Source: Erysipelotrichaceae bacterium | Lineage (GTDB): Bacteria; Bacillota_I; Bacilli_A; Erysipelotrichales; Erysipelotrichaceae | NCBI GenBank assembly: GCA_017431825.1 | Contig: JAFRKI010000001.1 | Coordinates: 1 to 64,000 of the forward strand | Direction: 5' to 3' | DNA length: 64,000 nucleotides | Shown here: positions 30,426-40,555 of the stretch, one piece after another | Layout: every line of letters begins with the position of its first letter | Numbering within the stretch: the stretch's first letter is position 1 | Position numbers and translations under genes: made by a program | Notes under the pieces: model-generated | The model's database searches: none | Seen by the model: the letters and a program-made list of their open reading frames with translations, nothing else | Told to the model about the DNA's origin: nothing

Positions 30426-30755
30426 TTACTGATCCTTTCGGTCTTTACTGACGATCTCTTCGATCCTGGAAACCTTGTCCAGCGTATCGTCGACGACGAA
30501 TTCAAGATCGGGGATCTTTTTCATCTTCAGTCTCTTGGCCAGCTCACTCTTGATGAAGCCCTTGGACTTCTTCAGGGCGGCTACGCCGTAGTTGTTTCCG
30601 AAGAAGGATACGTAGACCTTGGCTTTGCTCAGGTCGTTCGTAAGTCTTACTTCCGATACGGTACAGAAACCGATCTCAGGATTATTCAGATCAAACTGGA
30701 TGATGCTGGAGATCTCCTTCATCAGGATGGAATCAAGTTTCTCGACTCTGCCCAT
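30426..30755 (-). CDS. rbfA: 30S ribosome-binding factor A
   Basis: 109-residue KH-fold protein needed for 16S rRNA 5'-end maturation and cold adaptation. Family features are the start GRVEKLDSILMKEISSII, central VRLTNDLSKAKVYVSFFG, and KIPDLEFVVDDTLDKVSRIEEIV. It follows infB with a one-base overlap and ends the nusA-infB operon. Confidence 0.95.
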   Translation of the reverse strand: MGRVEKLDSILMKEISSIIQFDLNNPEIGFCTVSEVRLTNDLSKAKVYVSFFGNNYGVAALKKSKGFIKSELAKRLKMKKIPDLEFVVDDTLDKVSRIEEIVSKDRKDQ

Positions 30756-32593
30756 TATTCGGCCTTCACTTCCTGATCGGTATAGGCTTCGATGATGTCG
30801 CCTTCCTTGATGTCATTAAAGTTTTCGATGGTCATACCGCATTCATAGCCGGATACGACTTCCTTGGCATCATTTTCAAATCTTCTGAGCGATCCGAGCT
30901 TGCCGGTATAGATGACGATACCGTCTCTGATAAGTCTTACGCCGCAGTCTCTGATGATCTTGCCTTCGGTGACCATACAGCCGGCAATCGTACCGATCTT
31001 GGATACCTTATAGGTCTTTCTGACTTCAGCCTGACCGATGACGACTTCTTCATATACCGGTGCCAGCATGCCCTTCATGGCTGCTTCCATTTCTTCCACT
31101 GCCTTGTAGATGATGTTGTGCAGTCTGATCTCGACTTTTTCTTCCTGGGCTTTCTTACGGACATTGGCGTCAGGTCTAACGTTGAAACCGTAGATTACCG
31201 CATTGGAAACGGAGGCCAGAATGACATCGGATTCGGAAATGCTTCCGGCAGCGCTTCTGATGACGTTTACTCTTACGCCCGATACTTCGATCTTGCTTAA
31301 GGATGAGGCAACAGCTTCAGCCGTACCCTGAACATCGGATTTGACGATGACCGGTACTTCCTTGATCTCACCGGCTGCGATCTGAGCACTCAGGTCGTCT
31401 AGAGACATGGCACTGGAGGCCTTTCTTTCCTTTTCGACACGGGCTTTATTACGGGCAGCAGCGATGGCTCTTGCGTCCTTGTCTTCCGCAAAGACCTTGA
31501 AGTTATCGCCGGCTACCGGTACGTCATTAAGGCCGATGACTTCTACCGGAGTACTAGGAAGAGCTTCCTTTATCTCTTCGCCCTTGTCGTTGGTCATGCG
31601 CCTTACCTTACCGTAAGCCGTTCCGACGACGATGGAATCGCCCTGTCTCAAAGTACCGTTTTGTACCAGCAACGTTGCGACCGGGCCTCTGCCCTTATCG
31701 AGCTTGGCTTCGATGACCGTACCGGTAGCATGCTTCTTAGGATTGGCTTTAAGTTCCCTTACTTCCGAAACGACGAGTATCGTCTCCAGGACGTCCTTGA
31801 CGCCGTCTCCGGTCTTGGCGGAACATTCGACATATATGGTATCGCCGCCCCACTCTTCCGGCATCAGACCCAGATCTGAAAGAGCGTTCTTGACCTTGTC
31901 GGGATTGGCACCCGGCTTATCCATCTTGTTGACGGCAATGATGATCGGAACGCCGGCCGCCTTGGAGTGGTCGATGGCTTCTCTGGTCTGCGGCATGACA
32001 CCGTCATCAGCTGCTACGACTATTATCGAAACATCGGTAACGGAAGCACCTCTGGCTCTCATGGCCGTGAAGGCTTCATGTCCCGGCGTATCGAGGAAGG
32101 TGACCTTCCTGCCGTTGACATCGACCTGATAAGCACCGATATGCTGAGTGATGCCGCCGAATTCTCCGGCCGTGACATTGGTCTTTCTGATGGTATCAAG
32201 AAGCGTGGTCTTGCCGTGGTCGACATGGCCCATGATGGTGACGATCGGTGCTCTTTCCACCAGATCCTTAGGATCATCGGCTTCATCGTCCATCAGGGAT
32301 TCATCTTCCTTTTCCTCTTCCTTGGTGGCTTCGATACCGTATTCCATGCATACAAGTTCGATGTTTTCATCATCCAAAGGAGAGTTGATGGTAACCATCT
32401 TTCCCAGCATGAACAGCAGCTTGATGATATCCGAAGAATTACGGCCTATCTTTCCTGCCAGTTCCGCAACGGTGATCCCGTCATTATATGTAATGGCTTC
32501 GACCTTGACTTCATTGCCTCTCTTTGCGGGAGCACTGTTATAATTGGGTTTTCTGTTCTTATTGACGTGTTTCTTGTAAGTCTGTTTAGCCAT
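30755..32593 (-). CDS. infB: Translation initiation factor IF-2
   Basis: GTPase that brings fMet-tRNA to the 30S subunit. It has G1 GHVDHGKT (122-129), G2 [13 protein letters not shown]3 DTPGHEAF and G4 NKMDKPG, then domains II-IV ending [23 protein letters not shown]. At 612 residues it has a short N-terminal extension compared with E. coli (890), as in many Gram-positives and reduced Erysipelotrichia. It has a strong GAAGGAGG ribosome site. Confidence 0.98.
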   Translation of the reverse strand: MAKQTYKKHVNKNRKPNYNSAPAKRGNEVKVEAITYNDGITVAELAGKIGRNSSDIIKLLFMLGKMVTINSPLDDENIELVCMEYGIEATKEEEKEDESLMDDEADDPKDLVERAPIVTIMGHVDHGKTTLLDTIRKTNVTAGEFGGITQHIGAYQVDVNGRKVTFLDTPGHEAFTAMRARGASVTDVSIIVVAADDGVMPQTREAIDHSKAAGVPIIIAVNKMDKPGANPDKVKNALSDLGLMPEEWGGDTIYVECSAKTGDGVKDVLETILVVSEVRELKANPKKHATGTVIEAKLDKGRGPVATLLVQNGTLRQGDSIVVGTAYGKVRRMTNDKGEEIKEALPSTPVEVIGLNDVPVAGDNFKVFAEDKDARAIAAARNKARVEKERKASSAMSLDDLSAQIAAGEIKEVPVIVKSDVQGTAEAVASSLSKIEVSGVRVNVIRSAAGSISESDVILASVSNAVIYGFNVRPDANVRKKAQEEKVEIRLHNIIYKAVEEMEAAMKGMLAPVYEEVVIGQAEVRKTYKVSKIGTIAGCMVTEGKIIRDCGVRLIRDGIVIYTGKLGSLRRFENDAKEVVSGYECGMTIENFNDIKEGDIIEAYTDQEVKAE

Positions 32594-32604
32594 ATGTACC
32601 TCCT

Positions 32605-32892
32605 TCAGTTTAAACTCGTAACTATCGTTTTCCTGAATCCCTCGTCACTGATACCGACGATCCTGATATTGCGCTTACCGAGAGCTTTTGATAAGGCAAT
32701 ACTGTCGTAATCAGAACAGGAATCGATGTGATAGTAATGACACTTTTTAAGATATCTTTCTCTGGTCTTGGCGGAAGCATCGGAAGCGATGAAGAGCAAC
32801 CTTATGTCCTTCATGTTTTCCAGACACTGCTGACCCAGGTATGCTTTATGGGCTCTGTATGCCAGACCGATCAGAGATAAAGTCCTATCCAT
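32605..32892 (-). CDS. L7Ae-family RNA-binding protein (YlxQ-like)
   Basis: 95-residue protein in the conserved slot between rnpM and infB. Features are [15 protein letters not shown] (the RNA-contact region of L7Ae/L30e proteins), [20 protein letters not shown], and [23 protein letters not shown]. subtilis YlxQ/RplGA binds RNA kink-turns. It overlaps rnpM by 8 nt. The typical fold is clear; its exact RNA partner is unknown. Confidence 0.88.
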   Translation of the reverse strand: MDRTLSLIGLAYRAHKAYLGQQCLENMKDIRLLFIASDASAKTRERYLKKCHYYHIDSCSDYDSIALSKALGKRNIRIVGISDEGFRKTIVTSLN

Positions 32893-33142
32893 TGATGATC
32901 TCTTCTATCTCCTTATAGATATCTTCATTTACTTTTACGTCAAGAGCTCTTGAAAGCAGGTCTTTCTTTCTGACCGCCTCCAGAGCCTCGATCGATTTCT
33001 TCAGGTATGCTCCTTTACCGTTGAGCTTGCCCGTAAGGTCGACCTTCACTTCGCCTTCAGGAGTCCTTACTATCCTTAAGAGATCCTTTTTAGGCAGTGA
33101 TTCACCGGTCGCCAGACATTTACGCATCGGGATCTTCTTCAT
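32885..33142 (-). CDS. rnpM: YlxR-family RNA-binding protein (RnpM)
   Basis: 85 residues. Family signatures are PMRKCLATGESLPKKDLLRIVRTP and GKLNGKGAYL (usually GRGAY). In B. subtilis and C. difficile-type Bacillota this protein binds RNase P RNA and modulates it. It shares one base with the nusA stop and has GAGGAGA upstream. The cluster order nusA-ylxR-ylxQ-infB is the standard one. Confidence 0.9.
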   Translation of the reverse strand: MKKIPMRKCLATGESLPKKDLLRIVRTPEGEVKVDLTGKLNGKGAYLKKSIEALEAVRKKDLLSRALDVKVNEDIYKEIEEIING

Positions 33143-34914
33143 CAGTTCTCCTCATCGTAGTATTCGTCATACTCATCGAAGTCGATATCGTCATCATTGA
33201 TCCAGGAACCCTCTTCGAGTTCTTCTTCCTGGAGTCTGATCTCTTCGAGTTCTTCTTCGGAGTAGAACGGCTTGACGTCTTCGTTGTATTCCTTCTTTTC
33301 CAGATTTTCGGCTCTGACTCTTCTGTCTTCGTCGTCTTTCTTCTTACGTCTCTTGACCGGAGCCTTCTCATCTTCCTTCTTGGAACCGCCGGCTATCTCT
33401 TCGAACTTGGATACGTAATCGGTCCTTGGGGTAAGAGGCTTCTTTTCGACCTTGATCTCTTCGATCTCCCTATTAGGCTCAGGTCTTACAGGTTCTTCTC
33501 TGACTTCCTCTTTTTTATCGATGGCCTCAGGTTCTTCGGCCTTTTCTTCAGGCTTTTCTTCGATGCTATCCTTCGGAGCCTGTTCGATGACCGTTACTTC
33601 TTCCTGCTTTTCTTCCATCTCTTCAAAGACTTCTTCGATCATGCCGGTATCAGCAGCGGCCATGGCCTCATCGAATTCAGCCTTACGCTTGGCAGCCTGT
33701 TCCTGCAGAGCCAGGAATTCCCTGGTTTCCTTTTCCTTCTGGATACGGATCTGGTCTTCCTTGAAGAACTGAACTTCCTGTTCGACGTCGATGCCCAGTT
33801 CTCTGATCTCGCTTTCGGTCTTGATATCGATCTTGCGGTTGGTCAGTTTGACGGCCAGCTTGGCATTCTTGCCTTTCTTGCCGATGGCGATCGAAAGCTT
33901 GTCGTCATCGACGACGACTACCAGCGGACGCTGATTGCGCTTTTCGTCCTTTTCCAGCTTTTCCGGAGTGAGTTCCGGATCGATCAGCTCATTCGAATAG
34001 AAGCAGGCCTTTACTTCAGCCGGAGCCAGAGCGTTCTTTACGAGTTCGCCGATATCGTCATTCCATTCAAAGACATCGATCTTTTCGCCCTTTACTTCGC
34101 CGATGACGGCCTGTACTCTCGAGCCTCTTGGACCGATGCAGGCGCCGATCGGATCGACGTCGTCGTTTCTTGAATATACGGCCATCTTGGTACGTTCACC
34201 GGCTTCTCTGGCGATCGCCTTGATCTCGACGATGCCCTGCTGGATCTCCGGCACTTCCTTTTCAAAGAGTCTCTTAACGAACATCGCATCGGCTCTGCTC
34301 AGTACGACCTGAGAACCTTTGGAGTTCTTGGATACTTCCTTGATGATGGTCTTGATGGAGTTGCCTTCACGGTAGACTTCACCGGGAATCTGTTCCGACT
34401 TGAGGAGAATGCCGATGGTATTCTTGATGTCGACCAGTACGAACTTTTCTTCAACGGTCTTGATGATACCGGAAATGAGGTCATATTCCTTGTCCTTGTA
34501 TTCATCGTAGACTCTCTGCTTCTCGTATTCCTTGATACGCTGCTTCAGCATCTGCTTGGCAACGTTGATGCTGGTACGGCCGATCTCCGCAAAATCGAAT
34601 TCGTTCTCGATCGTATCGCCGACCTTGATGTCCGGATTGATCTTGACAGCTTCGGAATAAAGGATATCCAGCGTCTCATCAAAAGTATCGGAATCATCAT
34701 CCACTACTTCCAGTTCATGGTAAACGTGCATCTCCTTGCCGTCAAAGTCAACTCTGACCTTGGCAGCCGGCGCATCGATGTGTTTCTGATAGGTCTTGAC
34801 GACCGCTTCCTTGAGGGTCTCGATGACGAATTCCGGATCGATCTTTCTTTCGTCCTCGAAGAGTCTCATGCCCTCATTGAAATTCTTGTTGTTCTTTAAA
34901 TTAATGCCACCCAT
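33142..34914 (-). CDS. nusA: Transcription termination/antitermination factor NusA with long acidic tail
   Basis: Binds RNA polymerase and controls pausing, termination and antitermination. The N-terminal domain (1-125), S1 domain (about 130-200) and two KH domains (about 205-350; IGACIGPRGSRVQAVIGEVKGEKIDVFEW and IAIGKKGKNAKLAVKLT) are intact. Firmicute NusA usually stops near residue 370; this one continues for about 220 residues of Glu/Lys/Asp-rich, partly repetitive sequence ending EYDEYYDEEN. The start is supported by AAAGGAG 9 nt upstream. Confidence 0.96.
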   Translation of the reverse strand: MGGINLKNNKNFNEGMRLFEDERKIDPEFVIETLKEAVVKTYQKHIDAPAAKVRVDFDGKEMHVYHELEVVDDDSDTFDETLDILYSEAVKINPDIKVGDTIENEFDFAEIGRTSINVAKQMLKQRIKEYEKQRVYDEYKDKEYDLISGIIKTVEEKFVLVDIKNTIGILLKSEQIPGEVYREGNSIKTIIKEVSKNSKGSQVVLSRADAMFVKRLFEKEVPEIQQGIVEIKAIAREAGERTKMAVYSRNDDVDPIGACIGPRGSRVQAVIGEVKGEKIDVFEWNDDIGELVKNALAPAEVKACFYSNELIDPELTPEKLEKDEKRNQRPLVVVVDDDKLSIAIGKKGKNAKLAVKLTNRKIDIKTESEIRELGIDVEQEVQFFKEDQIRIQKEKETREFLALQEQAAKRKAEFDEAMAAADTGMIEEVFEEMEEKQEEVTVIEQAPKDSIEEKPEEKAEEPEAIDKKEEVREEPVRPEPNREIEEIKVEKKPLTPRTDYVSKFEEIAGGSKKEDEKAPVKRRKKKDDEDRRVRAENLEKKEYNEDVKPFYSEEELEEIRLQEEELEEGSWINDDDIDFDEYDEYYDEEN

Positions 34915-34927
34915 TTTTCATTCTCCT

Positions 34928-35362
34928 TTAAAACTCAACGGCATAACGTACATTCTTTATATCTTCGTAATTCAGGCTCATTTCCTTAGCGATGTTCTTG
35001 TCTTTGACGCTAAGCGTCAGGACATCTTCATCAAAGGAGACAAGCGTTCCGTATATCTTCTCTTCTTTGGTCTTGACATAGATGTAGGAACCTTCTGCTG
35101 CTTTGAGTTCTTCCCTGTCCCTGATCGGTCTTTCGATGCCTACCGAACCGACATCCAGGATGTATTCATCCATGTCTTCATCATAGAGGTCCATGATCTT
35201 GGATACCTTCTTCGACAGACTTTCTATTTCCTTTAAGTCCATCTTCTTATCTATGAGCACCTGAAGGATCTTATCCTTTTTACTGTAAGTGACGTCATAC
35301 AGTTCATAGCCCAGACTTATCAGGTCTCTCTTGAGATTTTCTTTTAATGCTGCTGTTTTCAT
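34928..35362 (-). CDS. rimP: Ribosome maturation factor RimP
   Basis: 144-residue 30S assembly factor. The pattern LGYELYDVTYSKKDKILQVLIDKK and the conserved YILDVGSVGIERPIR (normally Y.LEVSSPGLDRPL) identify it. The C-terminal SH3-like domain follows. It is the first gene of the rimP-nusA-infB operon, with TAGGAG as ribosome site and TATATT as a possible -10 upstream. Confidence 0.93.
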   Translation of the reverse strand: MKTAALKENLKRDLISLGYELYDVTYSKKDKILQVLIDKKMDLKEIESLSKKVSKIMDLYDEDMDEYILDVGSVGIERPIRDREELKAAEGSYIYVKTKEEKIYGTLVSFDEDVLTLSVKDKNIAKEMSLNYEDIKNVRYAVEF

Positions 35363-35386
35363 ATGTAACTCCTAAAAACAATAATA

Positions 35387-35410
35387 TAAGCGAAGATCTC
35401 TCTTCGCTTA
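35387..35410 (-). terminator. Hairpin between polC and rimP
   Basis: TAAGCGAAGA-tctc-TCTTCGCTTA, a 10-bp perfect stem. The minus-strand tail is AT-rich rather than a pure U-run, so termination may be partial. The rimP -10 lies at its edge. Confidence 0.55.
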
Positions 35411-35460
35411 TTTACATTAGTATATTAACTTATTTATTTCCTTATTTCAATACTTATCAC

Positions 35461-38400
35461 TCAAAACAGGGAAACCTGATTGGAATCGTCCAGATCCTTA
35501 AGAACACCAAGATCGCTCAGTCTCTTCATCAGGGTCTGGGAGATCTGTGTCCTGTCGACGAGGTCTTCCTTTGACAGGAAAGGTCTTTCCTCTCTGGCTT
35601 CGACGATACTGACGGCAACGTTGTCGCCCAGTCCGTCAAGGATCTTGAACGGCGGAATGATCTCATGATCGTTTTCCGGATTGACTCTGAATTCCGTAGC
35701 CAGCGACTTATACAGGTCGATATTGGTCATACGGTATCCTCTTGATACCATCTCGTAACATACTTCGATGGTATTGTAGATATCGATCTCCTTCTTGGTT
35801 GCTCTGATCTGCGGATCCCTTGAATTCATCTTAGTCAGCAACTCCTGCATCCTGGCATAGATGCTGTCGGCATCCTTCATCATGGTCTCCAGCTCATAGG
35901 CATCGCATCTGAGCGTGAAGTAGGATACGTAATAATAAGCCGGATAATAGACCTTGAACCAGGCGACTCTTACAGCCATGATACAGTAAGCCACGGCATG
36001 GGCTTTCGGGAACATGTACTTGATCTTCTTGCAGGATTCTATGTACCATGCAGGAACGTTATGTTCCAGCATCTCCTTCTCCTCTTCAGGAGTAAGGCCT
36101 TTGCCTTTTCTGACCTTTTCCATCAGATTGAAGGCTTTCAGAGGTTCGAAGTTATAGGACATCAGCGTACCCATGATATCGTCACGGCAGCCGATGACAT
36201 CCTTAAGCTTGATGCCCTTTCTGATCAGATCCTGGGCATTGCCTCTCCAGACATCGGTACCGTGAGACAGGCCTGATATCTGTACCAGTTCCGAGAACAC
36301 CTTAGGTCTTGTCTCTTCAATGGTGCCTCGGGTATTGAGCGTACCGAATTCCGGCAGTCCGGCAGCACCGGTCTCTTCACGGTAATTAGGATTGACGATG
36401 CCGAGGGCCTTGGACGAATAGAATAAGGAAAGCGCCTTTGGGTCATTCATCGGTATCGTTCTGACATCGATGCCGGAGATATTTTCGAACAGTCTCATGG
36501 CCGTCGGGTCGACATGTCCCAGTATATCGAACTTCAGAAGATTGTCATTATAGTCATGGTATTCGAAATGGGTCGAATGCCAGGAAGCGTTTTTATCGTT
36601 GGCCGGGAACTGGATCGGAGTTACGTCTTCGATCTCCATGTCATCAGGAAGGACGACGATGCCTCCGGCATGCTGGCCGGTGGTACGTTTGACTTCCACA
36701 CATCCGGCTGTCAGTCTCTCCTTCTGCGCCTTGGACATATTGGTGATGCCCTTTTCCTCACAGTAACCGGTCACATAACCGAAAGCGGTCTTATCGGCAA
36801 CTGTTGAAACGGTTCCGGCTCTGAAGACGTTATCTTCACCGAAGATCTCTCTGGTGAAAAGATGTGCTCTTGGCTGATAGTCGCCGGAGAAGTTAAGGTC
36901 GATATCCGGTACCTTATCGCCGTTGAAGCCCATGAAGGTCTCGAACGGGATATTCTGGCCGTTTCCTTTCATCGTCGTTTGGCATTCCGGACAGGCTTTA
37001 TCAGGTGCATCATAGCCTGACGCAACGTCCTTTATCCATTCCAGGTGATGGCACTTAGGGCACAGATAATAAGGCGGTAACGGATTGACTTCCGTTATGC
37101 CGCTCAGTGTTGCGACCAGGCTCGATCCGACGGAGCCTCTTGAACCGACGATGTAACCGTCGTCATTCGAACGTTTGACCATCAGGTGACAGGTATAGTA
37201 AATGACACCGTAACCGTTGCCGATGATGGCATCCAGCTCCTTCTGTATCCTTTCCCTGATGAACGGATCCATATTTCCACCGTAAGTCTCTTTAGCTCTG
37301 TGCCATACCAGCCTTATCAGGTATTCATCGGCGTTTATCACTTCATCAGTGTCGATGAATGGCTCTTCGTGGATGTTGCATTCCTTGGCTTTCTTTATCG
37401 CATCAAGGACTCTAGGAGGTCTTAACTCGCTGGAGAAAGGAACGATCTTTTCGATCGAATCAGCTATCCGGTTAGGATTATCGATGACCATTTCCCTGAT
37501 GAGTCTTCCATCATCGAGCCATCTGAATGCTTCCAGCATCTCTCCGGTCGTAAAGAAGTGCTGATCAGGTGTGATCTGCCTGGCTCTTTTCTCCTTGTCA
37601 AAAACGTATAAAGGATGATGGAGGCCGCCGATGGCCTGGGCGTTGATATAGACGTCCCTTAGGATCTTTTCGTCTTTTCTGATGTAATGGACATCGCCGG
37701 TGGCAACTACGATCTTGTTCTGTCTCAGGGCTTCGTCGATGATGTCCTTAAGATAGAGTTTGAGTCTTTCCCTGGTAAACAGTTCCCTGTCTTCAAAAAG
37801 GAAACGGTAATTATCCAGAGGCTGTATTTCGATGTAATCATAGAAGGAAATGACTTTGGCCAGTTCTTCCCTTGATCTGGTAGAAGCTGTCTCGAATACT
37901 TCACCGTTGAAGCAGGCCGAGCCGATAAGCAGGTTCTTACGGTATTCGTTAAGCGTATCTTTGAATACTCTCGGTTCAGCGATGTATTCGGAATTTGAAT
38001 CCTTGGTGTTGGCCTTGCCGAAGACGGCCAGCGTATCGATATGGGAAATGGATATCAGCTTGAAGAGATCCTTCAGACCGGCCTTGTTCTTGCACAGTAC
38101 CGTCGTATGGAAGGCTCTGTTTTTAACGTAGGCGTCTTCACCCTGAAACTTCATCAGATCTTCCAGCGTTTCGACTCCTTCTTTTGATACGTCCTTCAGC
38201 ATCAGGTTAAAGATCTGGGCCAGTACGTCCGCATCGTAGTCGGCTCTGTGGGCAATTTTGTCATCATAGGAGATTCCATATTGACGTGCCATATTCCCCA
38301 GGCGGAAAGCCCGTCTGGTCTTGAACAGCGATCTTGACAGATCCAGAGTATCGATGACCGTATTGGTAAGTTTCGGTTCACCGATCCTTTCCAGCTCGCT

Positions 38401-39861
38401 GTTTAATATTCCGAAGTCGAAAACCGCATTATGAGCTACCAGTACCCTGCCCTTCAGGAAATCCAGGATCTCGTCCTTGGCTTCTTTGAATGTCCTGGCA
38501 TTTTTCAGATCGTCTTCACTGATATTTGTCAGTTTCTTGATCGTCTCGCTTAAGGCTATCGGCGACTTGACGAAAAAGTCCTTTCGTTCAATGACCGATC
38601 CCTTATACATCACAAGAGCACCGAATTCGATGATGGAGTCATAGGTATTGGAAAGACCCGTAGTTTCAAGGTCGAATACAACATATTCCTGATCAGCCAA
38701 AAGACCGTCTTTGCAGTTATAGACGATATTGAGCTCCGGATAGACCATATTAAGTTCACAGCCGTAAAGGATCTTGAAATCGAAATCATCCTTATGAGCC
38801 TTGGCCAGCTTGTTGTATTCCATGAAGGCTTCATGATAGCCCTGGACGCAGAGATGGTCGGTGATGGCTACGGCCTTGTGTCCCATACTGAAGGCGGCAT
38901 TGACCAATTCCTTAGGAGCTGATACGCCGTCCATTTCACTTAGTTTCGTATGGGCATGAAGTTCTACTCTCTTCTCTTTTTCATCATCGGTTATCGGATC
39001 CTGATCTTCGATATACTCGATCGCATCCGGTTCGAAGATGTAGTCATTGTTGAAATTGTCAAAGCGGTAATTGCCGTAGAAGATCGCCCATTTGCCGGCT
39101 TCGTTCTTCTTCAGGTCTTCCTTGGAAAACCTTCTTCCTTCCACCAGCTTGACGATACAGGCATTGTCGTTGTCCATGACATAGACGGTCTGAGCCAGCG
39201 AGCCGGTCCTGGTGTTCCTTTCATCGACCTTGAAGATCTTGCCGGTAAACTTTACGGAATAAAGGGTATCTACCAGATCGTCGATCTTTATTTCGGTATA
39301 CTGCCTGTTCTGACGGTAATAGTTCTTTTTCGGTCCCTTGTTTTCCTTAACTTCTTCTGCAGGCTTCTTTTCCGGCAGAGCTTCCATGACTTCCATCTCT
39401 TCCGGTTTGGAAACGCTGTACTTCATGTCTATCTCCTTGCGGTAACCCAGGTTGAAGAAGAAAAGCTTCAGGTCATCCAGGTATTCCAGATCCTTCTGAT
39501 AGGCTTCTTCATCCACATAGGAAATGGAAAAGCCGTTCTCGGTCCTTATGATGATCCCGTCATTAAAGGTATTGTAGATGGACTTGTATTCGTTTATGTA
39601 ACGGGCTATTTCCTTGACGCTAAGGCTGTCGTCTTTGACCTTGTAGCAGATCCTGAGATTCTCGAACCCGTAGCATTTGAAATAATCGATGACGGTTTCA
39701 TAGAGCTTAAAAGGCAGTATTTCATCGTTTTCGGCCTTAATGATCACCAGGTCCTTACTCTTCTTATAGAGCGCATCAACGACCTTAAAATTGGCGAAAC
39801 AGGCCCTCTCGTCATCGTCTAATGAATATTTATAAAATAATTCTTCTAAGTCGAATTTCAT
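35461..39861 (-). CDS. polC: DNA polymerase III subunit alpha, PolC type
   Basis: Main replicative polymerase of low-GC Gram-positives. Order: N-terminal domains, OB-fold (about 190-290), PHP domain starting VELHAHTKLSEMDGVS with a DEDD 3'-5' exonuclease inserted (VVFDLETTGLSNTYDSIIEFGAL), then the polymerase core with VGSRGSVGSSLVATLSGITEVNPLPP, zinc-binding CPKCHHLEW...CPECQ, and PDIDLNFSGDYQ (catalytic Asp pair). Length 1466 is normal. It starts within the rnc stop (4-nt overlap), an uncommon neighbour, so RNase III and PolC are probably made from one mRNA. Confidence 0.98.
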   Translation of the reverse strand: MKFDLEELFYKYSLDDDERACFANFKVVDALYKKSKDLVIIKAENDEILPFKLYETVIDYFKCYGFENLRICYKVKDDSLSVKEIARYINEYKSIYNTFNDGIIIRTENGFSISYVDEEAYQKDLEYLDDLKLFFFNLGYRKEIDMKYSVSKPEEMEVMEALPEKKPAEEVKENKGPKKNYYRQNRQYTEIKIDDLVDTLYSVKFTGKIFKVDERNTRTGSLAQTVYVMDNDNACIVKLVEGRRFSKEDLKKNEAGKWAIFYGNYRFDNFNNDYIFEPDAIEYIEDQDPITDDEKEKRVELHAHTKLSEMDGVSAPKELVNAAFSMGHKAVAITDHLCVQGYHEAFMEYNKLAKAHKDDFDFKILYGCELNMVYPELNIVYNCKDGLLADQEYVVFDLETTGLSNTYDSIIEFGALVMYKGSVIERKDFFVKSPIALSETIKKLTNISEDDLKNARTFKEAKDEILDFLKGRVLVAHNAVFDFGILNSELERIGEPKLTNTVIDTLDLSRSLFKTRRAFRLGNMARQYGISYDDKIAHRADYDADVLAQIFNLMLKDVSKEGVETLEDLMKFQGEDAYVKNRAFHTTVLCKNKAGLKDLFKLISISHIDTLAVFGKANTKDSNSEYIAEPRVFKDTLNEYRKNLLIGSACFNGEVFETASTRSREELAKVISFYDYIEIQPLDNYRFLFEDRELFTRERLKLYLKDIIDEALRQNKIVVATGDVHYIRKDEKILRDVYINAQAIGGLHHPLYVFDKEKRARQITPDQHFFTTGEMLEAFRWLDDGRLIREMVIDNPNRIADSIEKIVPFSSELRPPRVLDAIKKAKECNIHEEPFIDTDEVINADEYLIRLVWHRAKETYGGNMDPFIRERIQKELDAIIGNGYGVIYYTCHLMVKRSNDDGYIVGSRGSVGSSLVATLSGITEVNPLPPYYLCPKCHHLEWIKDVASGYDAPDKACPECQTTMKGNGQNIPFETFMGFNGDKVPDIDLNFSGDYQPRAHLFTREIFGEDNVFRAGTVSTVADKTAFGYVTGYCEEKGITNMSKAQKERLTAGCVEVKRTTGQHAGGIVVLPDDMEIEDVTPIQFPANDKNASWHSTHFEYHDYNDNLLKFDILGHVDPTAMRLFENISGIDVRTIPMNDPKALSLFYSSKALGIVNPNYREETGAAGLPEFGTLNTRGTIEETRPKVFSELVQISGLSHGTDVWRGNAQDLIRKGIKLKDVIGCRDDIMGTLMSYNFEPLKAFNLMEKVRKGKGLTPEEEKEMLEHNVPAWYIESCKKIKYMFPKAHAVAYCIMAVRVAWFKVYYPAYYYVSYFTLRCDAYELETMMKDADSIYARMQELLTKMNSRDPQIRATKKEIDIYNTIEVCYEMVSRGYRMTNIDLYKSLATEFRVNPENDHEIIPPFKILDGLGDNVAVSIVEAREERPFLSKEDLVDRTQISQTLMKRLSDLGVLKDLDDSNQVSLF

Positions 39862-40541
39862 TTTTCCAATGCCAGCTTTTCCAGGGCATCCTTGGCCGCA
39901 TTCTTCTGGGCTTCCTTCTTGCTGCTGCCGATGCCGTAACCGTAGATGAGATCGTCTATCTTGACCGCTACCTTGAATTCAGGCTTGTTGCTCGGACCCT
40001 TGGCATAGATCAGTTCATATACTATGGACTTTCTTGAATCGGATTGCACGTATTCCTGAAGTCTTGTCTTATAGTCATAGATGGATTCATCGGTCTCCCG
40101 GATATGTTTCTTCATCAGGATATCCAGAAGCTTATAGACGTTCTTTAAGTCAGTGTCAAGATAAACGGCACCGATGAAAGCCTCAAACATGTCCGCAATG
40201 ATGGAATCACGGTTCCTTCCGCCTGATTTCTCTTCACCCTGACCGAGCTTGAGGAATCTGTTGAGCTCGAATTCCCTGGCTACCTGGGCCAGTCCCTTTT
40301 CACATACCAGATTGGCCCTTCTGGTGGACATCAGGCCTTCCTTTAATGGGGGCTTTATCTCATAAAGCCTTTCAGCCGTATATATCTGCAAGACCGCATC
40401 ACCCATGAATTCCAGTCTTTCATTGTCATGCAACTTCCCCTTGTGTTCATTGACGTATGACGAGTGCACGAAAGCCTGTTCGATGAGCTTTGAGTTATTG
40501 TGCTTTATCTTATATTTATCCAGAAAGGCAAAAATCGTCAT
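39858..40541 (-). CDS. rnc: Ribonuclease III
   Basis: Double-strand-specific endonuclease for rRNA processing and RNA turnover. The signature NERLEFMGDAV (40-50) carries the Mg2+ ligands, with a second acidic pair in DMFEAFIGAVYLD (about 117-129). The C-terminal dsRNA-binding domain (about 155-227) ends IGSSKKEAQKNAAKDALEKL. Length 227 is normal. There is no ribosome site: TATAAT is followed by 6 nt and the ATG, with the promoter overlapping the end of recG. Confidence 0.97.
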   Translation of the reverse strand: MTIFAFLDKYKIKHNNSKLIEQAFVHSSYVNEHKGKLHDNERLEFMGDAVLQIYTAERLYEIKPPLKEGLMSTRRANLVCEKGLAQVAREFELNRFLKLGQGEEKSGGRNRDSIIADMFEAFIGAVYLDTDLKNVYKLLDILMKKHIRETDESIYDYKTRLQEYVQSDSRKSIVYELIYAKGPSNKPEFKVAVKIDDLIYGYGIGSSKKEAQKNAAKDALEKLALEK

Positions 40542-40553
40542 GAGTCTATTATA
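40542..40553 (-). promoter_or_regulatory. rnc -10 element, predicted leaderless start
   Basis: Minus strand TATAAT (40553-40548), then AGACTC, then ATG 40541. The hexamer overlaps the region just past the recG stop codon. No -35 consensus is seen. rnc and polC could thus be transcribed independently of recG. Confidence 0.6.
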
Positions 40554-40555
40554 AC

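Noticed and set aside
31967-32710. 247-codon plus-strand frame opposite infB
   Set aside because: It is antisense to conserved IF-2 GTPase motifs; the shadow composition is implausible for a real protein.
33097-34173. 358-codon open frame on the plus strand opposite nusA
   Set aside because: It is a shadow of the Glu/Lys-rich nusA tail: the product is a Phe/Leu/Asp run without domain pattern and has no ribosome site.
38950-39822. 290-codon plus-strand frame opposite polC
   Set aside because: It mirrors conserved PolC coding sequence and shows no recognisable domain.
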